Assembly: GCA_902582235.1 (NCBI GenBank)
Contig: CACHQX010000004.1
Location: 53,054 to 117,053 of the forward strand
Origin: an uncultured Pelagibacteraceae bacterium
GTDB lineage: Bacteria > Pseudomonadota > Alphaproteobacteria > Pelagibacterales > Pelagibacteraceae
Length of the DNA: 64,000 bases
Reading direction: 5' to 3'
Numbering within the stretch: position 1 is the stretch's first letter; each line of letters begins with the position of its first letter. Below, in pieces: positions 9,521 through 18,729 of this stretch. The notes beneath the pieces are model-generated. The model was not told the origin of the DNA. It worked only from the letters and a program-made list of their open reading frames with translations, and did not search any database. The position numbers and the translations under genes are program-made.

Positions 9521-10333
9521 ATGGATTTTAAAGCTTATAAAATGGATGGACTTGGAAATGACTTCGTCATAATTGATCAACGTGAAAAAAAATATGATTT
9601 AGACAATTCTCAAATAAAAAAAATTTGTAACAGAGGCAATATTGGTTGTGATCAACTAATTCTTATTAATAAAAGTGATAAATTTGATGCATTTCTCACT
9701 TTTAAAAATTCAGATGGCTCGGACTCCGCAGCATGTGGAAATGGAACTAGATGTGTAGCTAGCTTGTTATCAAAAGAAAGTTCAAAAAACTTTATTACTG
9801 TTGAAACTTCTTCAGGAAAATTAGAGTCGAAAATTTTAAAAAATAATTTGATTCAAACAAATATTGGAAAACCAAAAACTAATTGGGATCAAATACCTCT
9901 AAGCGAGAAAATTGATACAAAAAAAATAAAAGTTATGGTTGGTGATATTGAGTTTTTAGGAACAGCAATTAATGTTGGAAATCCTCACATTATTTTTTTT
10001 ATAAACGAATTAGAAAAGATCGAAATTAAAAAAGTTGGACCGATCTTAGAAAATCATGAATTATTTCCTGAAAAAGTTAATGTTACTTTTGCAAAAGAGC
10101 AAAGTAAAAATCATTTTAAAGTATTGCACTGGGAAAGAGGAGCTGGTCTTACAAAAGCATGTGGAACTGCAGCATGTGCAACTGCTGTAGCTGGTGAAAT
10201 TAACGGTATTTCAAAATTTCCAACTGAAATAGAGTTTAAATTAGGAAAAATTAAAATCAATAAAGATGAACAAGGAAACGTTATTATGGAAGGTTCAGTC
10301 TCAGAAATTGAACATATTAATATAAATATATGA
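9521..10333 (+). CDS. dapF: Diaminopimelate epimerase
   Basis: 270 residues. A cofactor-independent epimerase converting LL- to meso-diaminopimelate for lysine and peptidoglycan synthesis. Both catalytic cysteines are visible: C72 in SAACGNGTRC and C214 in TKACGTAACA. It overlaps ftsY by four bases (ATGA). In many alphaproteobacteria a MiaB-like gene lies between dapF and ftsY; none is present here. Confidence 0.97.
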   Translation: MDFKAYKMDGLGNDFVIIDQREKKYDLDNSQIKKICNRGNIGCDQLILINKSDKFDAFLTFKNSDGSDSAACGNGTRCVASLLSKESSKNFITVETSSGKLESKILKNNLIQTNIGKPKTNWDQIPLSEKIDTKKIKVMVGDIEFLGTAINVGNPHIIFFINELEKIEIKKVGPILENHELFPEKVNVTFAKEQSKNHFKVLHWERGAGLTKACGTAACATAVAGEINGISKFPTEIEFKLGKIKINKDEQGNVIMEGSVSEIEHININI

Positions 10334-11259
10334 TTAATATTTTTCAAAAATTTAAGGATGGTTTAAAAAAAACTACATCAAATTTTTCAAAAGGTATAAA
10401 GGATATTGTTGTTAACAAAGAAATTGACGATAAAACTTTAGAGGAAATTGAAGAATTTTTAATTCAATCAGATGTTGGGGTTGAGGCTTCATCAGAGATT
10501 AGACAACAAATAGCTAATAGCAGAATTGATCCAAGTAAAAATAAACTGGATGAGATTAACAAAATTCTTAAAGAATATATTCTCTCATTAATGAAACCTT
10601 TAGAAAATAAAAATTTTTTTCATCAATCCAACGAGAATAGAACAATTTTAGTTTCAGGTGTCAATGGAGTAGGAAAAACAACCACAATTGGGAAAATGTC
10701 TAAAATATTTCAAAATAATAATAATAAAACAGTACTAGCTGCTTGTGACACATTTAGAGCTGCAGCAATAGAACAATTAGAAAACTGGTCAAAAAAAGTT
10801 GGAAGTGAAATAATAAAATCAGATGCAGGAAGTGATCCTGCGTCTGTCGCTTTTAAGGCAATGGAATATTCAAAAAAAAATAAAATTCATACAGTTTTGA
10901 TAGACACAGCAGGTAGATTGCAGAACAAGAAAAACTTGATGGATGAGTATAAAAAAATCGCAAATGTAGTTAAAAAAGTTGACAACAATGCGCCTCATGA
11001 TGTTGTTCTAATCTTGGATGCAACCTCAGGACAAAATGTAATAAATCAAGTGACAGAATTTAATAATATTATCCCTTTAACTGGTCTTGTTATGACAAAA
11101 CTTGATGGAACGGCAAAAGGGGGAATACTAATTGCTGCTGCAAAAAAATTTAAACTTCCAATAATTGCAATTGGTCTCGGCGAAAAAGAGGACGATTTAC
11201 AATCCTTTGATGCTGAAACTTTTGCAGAAAATTTTTTAAGTTTAGAAAAATCAATTTAA
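10330..11259 (+). CDS. ftsY: SRP receptor FtsY
   Basis: 309 residues comprising the NG domain only; the long acidic A domain of E. coli FtsY is absent. GTPase motifs are GVNGVGKTTTIGKM, the insertion-box region DTFRAAAIEQL, DTAGRLQNKKNLMDE, and TKLDGTAKGG. It is the membrane receptor for the Ffh-RNA particle. Its coupling to dapF and divergence from ffh puts both SRP GTPases within 3.3 kb around a shared promoter region. Confidence 0.97.
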   Translation: MINIFQKFKDGLKKTTSNFSKGIKDIVVNKEIDDKTLEEIEEFLIQSDVGVEASSEIRQQIANSRIDPSKNKLDEINKILKEYILSLMKPLENKNFFHQSNENRTILVSGVNGVGKTTTIGKMSKIFQNNNNKTVLAACDTFRAAAIEQLENWSKKVGSEIIKSDAGSDPASVAFKAMEYSKKNKIHTVLIDTAGRLQNKKNLMDEYKKIANVVKKVDNNAPHDVVLILDATSGQNVINQVTEFNNIIPLTGLVMTKLDGTAKGGILIAAAKKFKLPIIAIGLGEKEDDLQSFDAETFAENFLSLEKSI

Positions 11260-12063
11260 TTCATTGATAAAATTTTTTATATTCCCTAAAAGATCTTGGT
11301 CAAAATCCATCATATGATCATCGCCTGACTTAAAATAACTAAATTTTGGTTCTGAAAAACTCTCAAACATTCTTTTTCCCATACTAAATGGAACAATGTT
11401 ATCTTTATCTCCGTGCATAACGAGTTTAGGGAATGTTATTTTGCTAATTTTATTAATGGAGTCATATCTATCTTTCAACAGTAAGTTCACTGGTAAATAA
11501 GGATAATAAATTTTTGAAAGTTCTACCATTGAGGTAAAAGGGGACTCTAAGATTATTCCTGCAAATGGAAATTTTGAACCAAGGTCAACTGCAACTGCTG
11601 TTCCTAGAGATTCTCCGTAAAGAATGATATTGCTATCATCAATGTTGTTTGAATTTAACCACCTTTTCGCTGCCATTGAATCATTATACAAACCTTCTTC
11701 TGTTGGTCTTCCCTCATTTCCACTGAAACCTCTGTAAGCAATAATTAAATAATTTATCTCTAATTCAGCTATCTCGTTTAATTTGTAAATTCTATTTTGT
11801 AGATTTCCTGCATTCCCATGAAAAAATAGTAATGTCTTATATTTCCTGTTTTTAAAATGGTACCAACCAATTAATTTATTATCTGACTTAACGAACACCT
11901 TTTCAATCTTATGTGTCAGTTTGTTCTCATCTAAATAGTTATTTTCGTTAGGATGATATAATAATTTTCTCTGCGACAGAAAAATTACCAAACAAATAAT
12001 TACATAAATAGTGATTAAACCAATTAAAATATTGAAGATAAGCATAATTTTTTTATTAAACAT
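11251..12063 (-). CDS. Alpha/beta hydrolase, BEM46-like, membrane anchored
   Basis: 270 residues with one N-terminal membrane segment (about 7-29) and a serine-hydrolase domain. FFHGNAGN (about 81-87) is the oxyanion loop, YGESLG places the nucleophile at S152, MHGDKDNIVPF holds the acid, and GDDHMMDFD the histidine. This architecture is typical of the BEM46/ABHD13-like group, whose substrates are mostly unknown. It converges on ftsY with a 9-base overlap and lies one base after the DMT gene. Confidence 0.85.
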   Translation of the reverse strand: MFNKKIMLIFNILIGLITIYVIICLVIFLSQRKLLYHPNENNYLDENKLTHKIEKVFVKSDNKLIGWYHFKNRKYKTLLFFHGNAGNLQNRIYKLNEIAELEINYLIIAYRGFSGNEGRPTEEGLYNDSMAAKRWLNSNNIDDSNIILYGESLGTAVAVDLGSKFPFAGIILESPFTSMVELSKIYYPYLPVNLLLKDRYDSINKISKITFPKLVMHGDKDNIVPFSMGKRMFESFSEPKFSYFKSGDDHMMDFDQDLLGNIKNFINELN

Positions 12064-12064
12064 T

Positions 12065-12949
12065 CTAAGCCTTTTTTCTTACCAAATAAACTCCAAGGAA
12101 AACAAGAAATGTTCCATATAAATGGAAAAGTTCTAAGGTCTCACCAAAAAATAATATGCCATAAAATGCTCCATAAACTGTAAATAAATACAAAGTAAAT
12201 CCTGTCGTTGTAGCACCGAGATATTTTTGAGTGTAAGTGTACAATATAAAAGCAATTATTCCTGGTGAAATTGCAGCAAATATAACCCAAAAGAAAAATT
12301 TCAAATCAAATGTAGTTACGTTGATAAAATTTTGTTCAAATATATAAAATGGTAACAAGCTTAATGCTCCAAAAAAAGAAATGGCTGTAAACCTTTCAAA
12401 AACATTTAGGGAAGATTTCCAATTAAAAAGAAATATAGAATATAATGCCCAACCAATTGAAGCTCCTAACATCCATAAATCTCCCTTTGTAAATTTTAAA
12501 GATATCAAAGTAGAATATTGGCCTCTTACAATAATAATTAAAACTCCTAGAAGGCATGATAAAAGGCCAATGAATTTGAAAAAATTCATTTTTTCTTTAA
12601 AAAAAAAATAAGAAATTAAAATTATAAAAATTGGTGAAGAAGTATAAATAATTCCCATGTTTATTATTGTAGTTGTCTGACCAGCTATAAATGGAAAAGC
12701 TCCACAAACTCCACATCCCATTAATCCTAAAAAGAAAAGTTCTTTATATTCTTTTAATAAAATTTTTTTTTTAGATAAAATTCCGTAATTGAACAGCATC
12801 AATAAAAGAAATACTGATAACCATCTCCAAAAAGCTAGGGAGATAGGAGGAACAAATTCTACACCCCCTCTTGCAACTACAAGATTGCTCGCCATAAAAA
12901 TAGGTTGAATAAAAAGAAGTGTGTAAGGTAAAAAATCCTTTTTTTTCAC
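12065..12949 (-). CDS. DMT-superfamily (EamA) transporter
   Basis: 294 residues, very hydrophobic, about ten membrane helices as two EamA repeats. The start is GTG at 12949. EamA proteins export metabolites or amino acids; the substrate cannot be read from sequence. It lies four bases after the small membrane ORF and probably belongs to the same message as the amidase and TRAP genes. Confidence 0.88.
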   Translation of the reverse strand: MKKKDFLPYTLLFIQPIFMASNLVVARGGVEFVPPISLAFWRWLSVFLLLMLFNYGILSKKKILLKEYKELFFLGLMGCGVCGAFPFIAGQTTTIINMGIIYTSSPIFIILISYFFFKEKMNFFKFIGLLSCLLGVLIIIVRGQYSTLISLKFTKGDLWMLGASIGWALYSIFLFNWKSSLNVFERFTAISFFGALSLLPFYIFEQNFINVTTFDLKFFFWVIFAAISPGIIAFILYTYTQKYLGATTTGFTLYLFTVYGAFYGILFFGETLELFHLYGTFLVFLGVYLVRKKA

Positions 12950-12953
12950 TTAG

Positions 12954-13133
12954 TTACTTAGACTTGTCAAAAAAAGCTTCGTAAATCATCATGACAATTG
13001 CACAGCCCATTAATATGTAAACAGGCAATACATCAAGAAAACCAATCATCATTGATCTTGTTAATGTAGTAGCTAGTCCTATTAAAAAGAAGATCGCAAA
13101 AGATAATCCAACTAGTGTAGTAATTTTATTCAT
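12954..13133 (-). CDS. Small membrane protein, 59 residues
   Basis: Starts MNKITTLVGL at ATG 13133 and overlaps the amidase stop by eight bases (ATGAATAA), the same coupling seen at other junctions in this window. It ends four bases before the DMT start. Two hydrophobic segments (about residues 7-24 and 34-52) and a short charged tail (FFDKSK). I do not recognise the family. The tight packing on both sides is the main evidence that it is a real gene. Confidence 0.65.
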   Translation of the reverse strand: MNKITTLVGLSFAIFFLIGLATTLTRSMMIGFLDVLPVYILMGCAIVMMIYEAFFDKSK

Positions 13134-14463
13134 TAAATTTTTTACTTTCTTTTTCTAGCCAATTAGCAACACCTAAAAATCTTTGATCATCATATTTGTC
13201 ACCAATTAACTGAAGTCCTAATGGTAAGTTATTTTCCCCCTGAAGTAAAGGAAGAGAAATTGCAGGTGTGTGCATATAAGACCAAACTCTATTGAAATCA
13301 GCGCTTCCAGTGCTTTTCAAACCTTTATCAGCCACACCCGTGCTACATGGACTTAGTACTCCATGATAGTCCTCAAAAACTTCTTTATATGACTCATAAC
13401 TTCTGCTCATAAAATCGACTGCATCAAGATATTCTTTTGCAGAATGTTTCATTCCTCGAGAAATTGCTGTTTGCATTTCTTTTGAAAGTTTATTTTTAGA
13501 TTTCTTATAATAAACTTGAAAATTATTTGCTAAATCAGTTTCGTGAACAATCTGATGATATTTATCAATATCTTTAAAATAAGAGGGTGTATCAAATACC
13601 TCAATATTTTTTTTAAAAGATTTAATAAAAAATTCAAAGGACTCTCTTGATTTTTTATCAATTTTTTTCCAACTTTCAGTTTTATAAAAAATAAATTTTG
13701 GATCAAACATTGGACCTTTTTTACACTCCTCCAACATAAATTCAGATGAATAATGAATGGTTGCTTTATCATATGAGTCTTTCTTAATTAAAACTCTAGC
13801 TAGTAACGCAACATCTTCTACAGTTTTTCCAAATACTCCAATATGGTCTAAATGATAGGATGTTCTTAAAACTCCATTTCGTGAAATTAAACCATAACTT
13901 GGTTTATAACCCACTACCCCACAGTAAGATGCAGGCCTTATTACCGAACCTCCAGTTTGTGATCCAATTGATAGTGGTGCCATGTGGGATGCTATAACAG
14001 CAGCAGAACCACTTGAGGATCCACCTGGTGTTCTAGAATAATCATGAGGGTTTCTAGTTTCTGGAGGAGCAAGAAATGCTAGTTCCGATGTATTAGTTTT
14101 ACCCATTATAAGAGCTCCAGCAGATTTTAATAAGTCTACTATTTCAGCATTTTGAGACTCAGTTTTACCTTTTCTTAAAACAGTTCCACATTCAGTTGGC
14201 ATATCGTAGGTTCCAATTATATCTTTAAGTGCTACTGGAATGCCATGAAGAGGACCAACAGACTTTCCAGATCTTCTATGTTCATCTGCCTCCTCGGCTT
14301 TTTCTAAAAGAAGTTTTTTGTCAAAATGTGCCCATGCCTTTACATCTTTTTCGAATTTATTTATTTGCTCAATATATGATTTACATAAATCAACAGAGTT
14401 TAAATCTGAATTTCTAATTTTTTCCGCAATTTCGGAAACTGATAATGAAAAGATATTGGACAT
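13126..14463 (-). CDS. Amidase signature family hydrolase
   Basis: 445 residues. The Ser-cisSer-Lys triad is visible: K80 in IPVALKDIIG, the serine cluster PGGSSSGSA at about 147-154, and nucleophile S173 in SQTGGSVIRPAS. Such enzymes hydrolyse amides, ureas or carbamates; this one is shorter than GatA and not next to gatB or gatC. Five bases after dctM, so its product may act on, or be fed by, the TRAP substrate. Confidence 0.9.
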   Translation of the reverse strand: MSNIFSLSVSEIAEKIRNSDLNSVDLCKSYIEQINKFEKDVKAWAHFDKKLLLEKAEEADEHRRSGKSVGPLHGIPVALKDIIGTYDMPTECGTVLRKGKTESQNAEIVDLLKSAGALIMGKTNTSELAFLAPPETRNPHDYSRTPGGSSSGSAAVIASHMAPLSIGSQTGGSVIRPASYCGVVGYKPSYGLISRNGVLRTSYHLDHIGVFGKTVEDVALLARVLIKKDSYDKATIHYSSEFMLEECKKGPMFDPKFIFYKTESWKKIDKKSRESFEFFIKSFKKNIEVFDTPSYFKDIDKYHQIVHETDLANNFQVYYKKSKNKLSKEMQTAISRGMKHSAKEYLDAVDFMSRSYESYKEVFEDYHGVLSPCSTGVADKGLKSTGSADFNRVWSYMHTPAISLPLLQGENNLPLGLQLIGDKYDDQRFLGVANWLEKESKKFNE

Positions 14464-14468
14464 TAAAT

Positions 14469-15830
14469 TTACTCTGCAAATAACGCATCAGGTAGCCATA
14501 AAGCTATACCAGGAAATATGTACATCAAAACCATTGCAAGAATTACTATTGCTAAGAAAGGCATAATTCCAGTGAATATTTGCATAAGCTCTACATTTCT
14601 ACTCTGAACACCTTTTAAGTAATAAGCAGACATTGCCATTGGTGGCGTTAAAAAAGAAGTTTGTAAATTTAAAGCAATTAGCATTGCAAAGAAATAAGGG
14701 TTAACTCCAAAAAACTCAACAAGGGGTAAGAATATTGGAACAAAGATAATTAAAATTTCTGTCCACTCAAGTGGCCATCCTAATAGGAAGATTATTATTT
14801 GGGTAATTACTAAAAATTGCCATGGTTGAATATCCATTGACTTAAAGAAAGTTTCAAAAACCTCGTGTCCTCCAAGGTATGAAAACACAGAAGCAAAGGT
14901 CCATGAACCCACAAATAACCACATTATCATCGCACTTGTTTTTGCAGTTAGAAAAACCGACTCTTTAAAGTTTTTCCATTTTAAAGATTTATAAAAATAT
15001 GAAAGCACTAATGCTCCAAAAGCACCAACTGCAGCAGCCTCAGCTGGAGTGGCAAGTCCTGCTAAAATTGTACCAAGAACTAATATTATTAATGAAAATA
15101 ATGGGACAAAAGATACTAAGACCTCTTTTAAAATTTCTGCTCTAGGAGGAATTTCCTCAGCGGCAGGTCTAGGTGCTAAAGATGGATTAAAATATGCTCT
15201 TATGATTACATAAAGAATATACAATCCAGCTAACATTAAACCTGGAAAGATTGCAGCTGCAAAAAGTCTTAAAGGTGACAGCTGAGCTATAACAGCATAA
15301 ACGATTAACATAATGCTTGGTGGAATTAGTATTCCTAAACAACCTCCAGAACAAATCACACCTGATGCAAATTTTTTATCATATCCAGCTCTTATCATTG
15401 CCGGCCAAGCTAGAAGTCCCATTAAAGTTACAACAGCACCAATAATTCCTGTTGCTGTCGAAAATAAAGCGCAAGTTACAAGTGCTGCAACAGCCATTGA
15501 CGCTGGCAGTCGATGAGATGCTAATCTAATTGCAAAAAATAATTTTGCTACAATTCCTGCTCTTTCTACAAGATAGCCCATAAAAAGAAATAAGGGGACT
15601 GCAGTTAAAACGGTGTTATCCATTATCGTATAGGTATTTTGCACCAATAAAGAAAATATCCGATTATCGAGTAAATGATCCATCCTACTTGGATCAAAGT
15701 AAGCATAATAACCAAATCCAACTCCCATCGCTAATAAAGTAAATGCAATTGGAAAACCTAATAGGACAGCAAACAAAAATAAACTCATCATTAAAATTGC
15801 TATCTCAGGATTTGTAAGTTCAAATAACAT
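14469..15830 (-). CDS. dctM: TRAP transporter large permease, DctM type
   Basis: 453 residues, about 12-13 membrane helices, full length for the large TRAP subunit, with GFPIAFTLLAMGVGFGYYA near the N-terminus and the conserved GGCLGILIPPSIMLIVY segment. It carries out sodium-driven import together with the small permease and the binding protein upstream. It overlaps the dctQ stop by 11 bases. Confidence 0.94.
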   Translation of the reverse strand: MLFELTNPEIAILMMSLFLFAVLLGFPIAFTLLAMGVGFGYYAYFDPSRMDHLLDNRIFSLLVQNTYTIMDNTVLTAVPLFLFMGYLVERAGIVAKLFFAIRLASHRLPASMAVAALVTCALFSTATGIIGAVVTLMGLLAWPAMIRAGYDKKFASGVICSGGCLGILIPPSIMLIVYAVIAQLSPLRLFAAAIFPGLMLAGLYILYVIIRAYFNPSLAPRPAAEEIPPRAEILKEVLVSFVPLFSLIILVLGTILAGLATPAEAAAVGAFGALVLSYFYKSLKWKNFKESVFLTAKTSAMIMWLFVGSWTFASVFSYLGGHEVFETFFKSMDIQPWQFLVITQIIIFLLGWPLEWTEILIIFVPIFLPLVEFFGVNPYFFAMLIALNLQTSFLTPPMAMSAYYLKGVQSRNVELMQIFTGIMPFLAIVILAMVLMYIFPGIALWLPDALFAE

Positions 15831-16407
15831 CTGCTTGATCGTCCTTTTGTGAAGTTCTCATTAATACTTTTTCTGTTTCCTCAGCGTCTGCTGATAATCT
15901 TTCTGGCCAGTGACCTGTTTTAATACATATAATTGCTCTAAACACTTCGCTAACACCCTGAATTGCTAATAACAATCCAGACAAAGGTATTATAGATTTT
16001 GCCATATAAATTTGTATTTGTGCTGGACTATTCCAGCTAGTTTCTTTTATTTTCCAAGCCAATGCTGCGTATTCGTATCCGTAAAATACTAAAGCTAAAA
16101 TACCTGGAAAGAAAAAAATAAAATATAAAACTAAATCAATCCAACCTTGAACTCTTGTTGGAAATAATCTGTAAATAACATCTCCTCTAACATGCGCTTC
16201 AGTCGATAAACAGTAAGCGCCTGCCATCATGAAAATTGCTCCATACATTTGCAAACTAAAATCAAAATTCCATAAAGTTGGGCTGTTAAAAGCATAAGCC
16301 ATTATTACTTCATAACATGTTCCGCCCATTAAGATTACTATGCACCATGAAAAAGCTTTACCCATTGATGCACTTAAAGTGTCTGCAAATTTTATGAAAG
16401 ATTTCAT
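15820..16407 (-). CDS. dctQ: TRAP transporter small permease, DctQ type
   Basis: 195 residues with four hydrophobic segments, the normal DctQ topology, plus a charged C-terminal tail. The helix containing AGAYCLSTEAHVRGDVIY is characteristic of the mannitol/chloroaromatic TRAP subfamily. It is separated from the binding-protein gene by an intrinsic terminator. Confidence 0.92.
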   Translation of the reverse strand: MKSFIKFADTLSASMGKAFSWCIVILMGGTCYEVIMAYAFNSPTLWNFDFSLQMYGAIFMMAGAYCLSTEAHVRGDVIYRLFPTRVQGWIDLVLYFIFFFPGILALVFYGYEYAALAWKIKETSWNSPAQIQIYMAKSIIPLSGLLLAIQGVSEVFRAIICIKTGHWPERLSADAEETEKVLMRTSQKDDQADVI

Positions 16408-16450
16408 AGTACTACTTTATGTTAAGTTCTACCTATTAATCAAATAAAAA

Positions 16451-16473
16451 AAAGGGGGCCAAAAGGCCCCCTT
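16451..16473 (-). terminator. Intrinsic terminator between TRAP binding protein and permease genes
   Basis: AAGGGGGCC-AAAA-GGCCCCCTT forms a 9-bp, mostly G-C hairpin. On the minus strand it is followed by a run of eight T. It lies 21 bases after the binding-protein stop. Partial termination here would give far more binding protein than permease, as is common for high-affinity uptake systems. Confidence 0.88.
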
Positions 16474-16493
16474 AATTTAATTAAGATAAATCT

Positions 16494-17648
16494 TTAGATT
16501 TTAACTTTTCCTAAAGGTCCGAACTCATTTTCATAAGCTAATCTGTAATTAGGCTGATTCATCAGCAAGTACTTCATTACTCTTTTAGCGTATGCTTTTT
16601 GAGAATCGACGATTTTCTTAAAGAAAGCATCTTTCTTATTGAAATCACCGATAACTTTATCCCAACCTTTTAATTGTTGAGCTAAAATTTCATCAGACGT
16701 TTGGTAAACGTTTACTTTATGTTGGTTCATTAGTTTAGATAAATCTGCTGAATATCTTACTAATGCTTTAAAGTAGTTATCTGTGTTCGCAGCATAAGCA
16801 GCATTTTTCAATATTGCTTTGTTTGCTGGAGACAGACCGTTAAACGTTTTATTGTTAATTGGTATTTCAAACATCTCTTGTGATTGGTGGAAGCTTCCTA
16901 AGTGATAATGCTTAGAAACATCTTGCATACCAAACTGAGAGTCTGAAGTTGGGTTGTTAAACTCAGCTGCTTCAATCAAACCAGTCTTCATAGCTGGCTG
17001 GATTTCACCACCTGGCAACTGTCTTACGACCATTCCCATTGCAGTAAGAACGTTAGTAGCAAGACCAACTGTTCTGTACTTCATACCTTTAACGTCAGAT
17101 ACTTTTGTTACGTTCTTTTTAAACCAACCGAAAGGTTGAGCTGGCATAGGCATATGGAAAACACCTGTGTAATCGAAACCAACTTTTTTTAAAGTTTCTT
17201 CATACAGTTTTCTTCCTCCACCGTACTCCATCCATCCCATAACTTCTTGAGATGACATTCCGTAAGATGGTCCAGTTCCAAATAAAGATGCGGCTGGGTT
17301 TTTACCATACCAATACGCAGTTACCCAGTGTCCCATATCTACAGCACCTGAACTTACTGCTTGGCCGATCTCACTTGTTTTTACAACTGCCCCTACAGGT
17401 TGAAGATCAATTTTAAGTGATCCACCTGACATGTCGCTAACCATTTTGCAATAGTCTCCTGCCATTTCAAAAAAGATGTTAGCACCACTTGGCCATGCCG
17501 CTTGCATTTTTAGAGTTTGTGGCGCTCCAAATGCAATGTTTGGCATTGCTACTGCTGCTGTTGCTGCTGCACCAGTTGCTGCTGCTGCCTTAAAGAACTT
17601 TCGTCTTGAAGGAATTTTTCCCTTCAATGATTTTTTTTCTTTAATCAT
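16494..17648 (-). CDS. dctP: TRAP transporter periplasmic binding protein, DctP family
   Basis: 384 residues. The N-terminus has a twin-arginine motif, SRRKFFK, followed by an Ala-rich hydrophobic stretch and a likely cleavage site near AFGAP (residue about 42), so export by Tat is likely. The mature part (QAAWPSGANIFFEMA, DMGHWVTAYWYGK, YRTVGLATNVL, EAAEFNNPTSDSQFG) matches the mannitol/chloroaromatic TRAP binding-protein branch; the ligand is unknown. A strong Shine-Dalgarno GAGGAG (17660-17655) precedes the ATG. Codons look richer in C/G endings than in neighbouring genes, suggesting high expression. Confidence 0.93.
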   Translation of the reverse strand: MIKEKKSLKGKIPSRRKFFKAAAATGAAATAAVAMPNIAFGAPQTLKMQAAWPSGANIFFEMAGDYCKMVSDMSGGSLKIDLQPVGAVVKTSEIGQAVSSGAVDMGHWVTAYWYGKNPAASLFGTGPSYGMSSQEVMGWMEYGGGRKLYEETLKKVGFDYTGVFHMPMPAQPFGWFKKNVTKVSDVKGMKYRTVGLATNVLTAMGMVVRQLPGGEIQPAMKTGLIEAAEFNNPTSDSQFGMQDVSKHYHLGSFHQSQEMFEIPINNKTFNGLSPANKAILKNAAYAANTDNYFKALVRYSADLSKLMNQHKVNVYQTSDEILAQQLKGWDKVIGDFNKKDAFFKKIVDSQKAYAKRVMKYLLMNQPNYRLAYENEFGPLGKVKI

Positions 17649-17665
17649 TATTTTCTCCTCTTGTT

Positions 17666-17679
17666 AAGTTAATTAACTT
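17666..17679. promoter_or_regulatory. 14-bp perfect palindrome in the TRAP leader
   Basis: AAGTTAATTAACTT reads the same on both strands and lies a few bases upstream of the binding-protein Shine-Dalgarno sequence. A dimeric repressor site is possible, but AT-rich palindromes also arise by chance in this genome. Confidence 0.35.
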
Positions 17680-17728
17680 GCAACTATTTAAGCATAATAA
17701 TGAAAAAGAGTCCTACTGTTAATTCGCG

Positions 17729-17753
17729 CGTAGGTAATTTATTTACAACTACG
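17729..17753 (-). promoter_or_regulatory. Imperfect hairpin upstream of the TRAP binding protein
   Basis: CGTAG-GTAA and TTAC-AA-CTACG form a 9-bp stem with a two-base bulge and a five-base loop, between the 2-hydroxyacid dehydrogenase stop and the TRAP gene. There is no T-run after it on the minus strand, so a classic terminator is unlikely. It may be a weak terminator, a processing site or an operator. Confidence 0.3.
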
Positions 17754-17768
17754 AGTGGTATTATTTTA

Positions 17769-18722
17769 TTAATTTACTTTATTTTTACATGAACCTGTTT
17801 GGAAAAATTCGCCAATGTTATCAATCGCTAGATTTGCCATTGCGGTTCTAGTTTCTTTAGTAGCACTACCTAAATGGGGAAGAATAAAAGCACTTTTGTG
17901 TTTAAGATAACCAGGATTTAAATTTGGTTCATTTTTATAAACATCTAAACCAACTGCGTAAACTTTTCTTCTATTTAATGCATCAATTAAAGCTTCATCA
18001 TCTACAATATCTCCCCTTGCAACATTGGTGACAACTGCGCCTTTTGGTAAAAGCTCTAAACTATCCTTATTGATTAAATTAATTGTTTCTTTTGAAGCAG
18101 GACAACAAACTGAAAGAACATCTGAAACAGACAACAAACTTTCTAATTTTTCATGATAGATAGCCCCTTGCTCTTTTTCAGAATTTAATTTTGATCTGTT
18201 ATGATAATGAATAATCATTCCTAGGGATTTTGCAATTTTAGCTATTTTTTGACCAATTCTTCCCATTCCTAAAATACCTAATCTTGATCCTGTAAGCTGT
18301 TTTCCAATCAAATAGTCTGCTGACCACTTCCAGTCTCCAGCTCTTGCTCCCTCTATCCCCTCTGAAGCTCTTCTGCATGCTCCAAGAATTAAAAGAATGC
18401 CTATTTCTGCTGTAGCATCTGTTAGAACTTCTGGTGTATTTGTAACGGTAATATTTCTTTTTTTTGCAGCATCAAGGTCAATGTTACCAAATCCAACCGC
18501 AAAGTTGGAAAGAATTTTCACGCTTTCTGGTAACAAATTTATAGTTTCTTTGTCTAATTTATCGGTCAACGCAGAAAGAATACCATCACAACCTTGGCTC
18601 ATTTCTATTAATTTTTTTTGAGAATATAATTCATCATTTGAATTTAGTTTCACATCATAAAGCTTTTTTAATTTTTCCTCATTAGAGTCAAGTAATTTTC
18701 TAGTAACTAATATTTTTTTCAT
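17769..18722 (-). CDS. D-isomer-specific 2-hydroxyacid dehydrogenase (glyoxylate/hydroxypyruvate reductase-like)
   Basis: 317 residues. The NAD(P)-binding motif GILGMGRIGQKIA lies near residue 148, the substrate arginine in NVARGDIVDD, and the acid-histidine pair in YKNEPN and LPHLGSAT. These enzymes reversibly reduce 2-oxoacids such as glyoxylate or hydroxypyruvate to D-2-hydroxyacids. It lies seven bases after the FAD-linked oxidase, which would act in the oxidative direction on the same class of compound. Confidence 0.92.
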   Translation of the reverse strand: MKKILVTRKLLDSNEEKLKKLYDVKLNSNDELYSQKKLIEMSQGCDGILSALTDKLDKETINLLPESVKILSNFAVGFGNIDLDAAKKRNITVTNTPEVLTDATAEIGILLILGACRRASEGIEGARAGDWKWSADYLIGKQLTGSRLGILGMGRIGQKIAKIAKSLGMIIHYHNRSKLNSEKEQGAIYHEKLESLLSVSDVLSVCCPASKETINLINKDSLELLPKGAVVTNVARGDIVDDEALIDALNRRKVYAVGLDVYKNEPNLNPGYLKHKSAFILPHLGSATKETRTAMANLAIDNIGEFFQTGSCKNKVN

Positions 18723-18729
18723 AGTTTAA

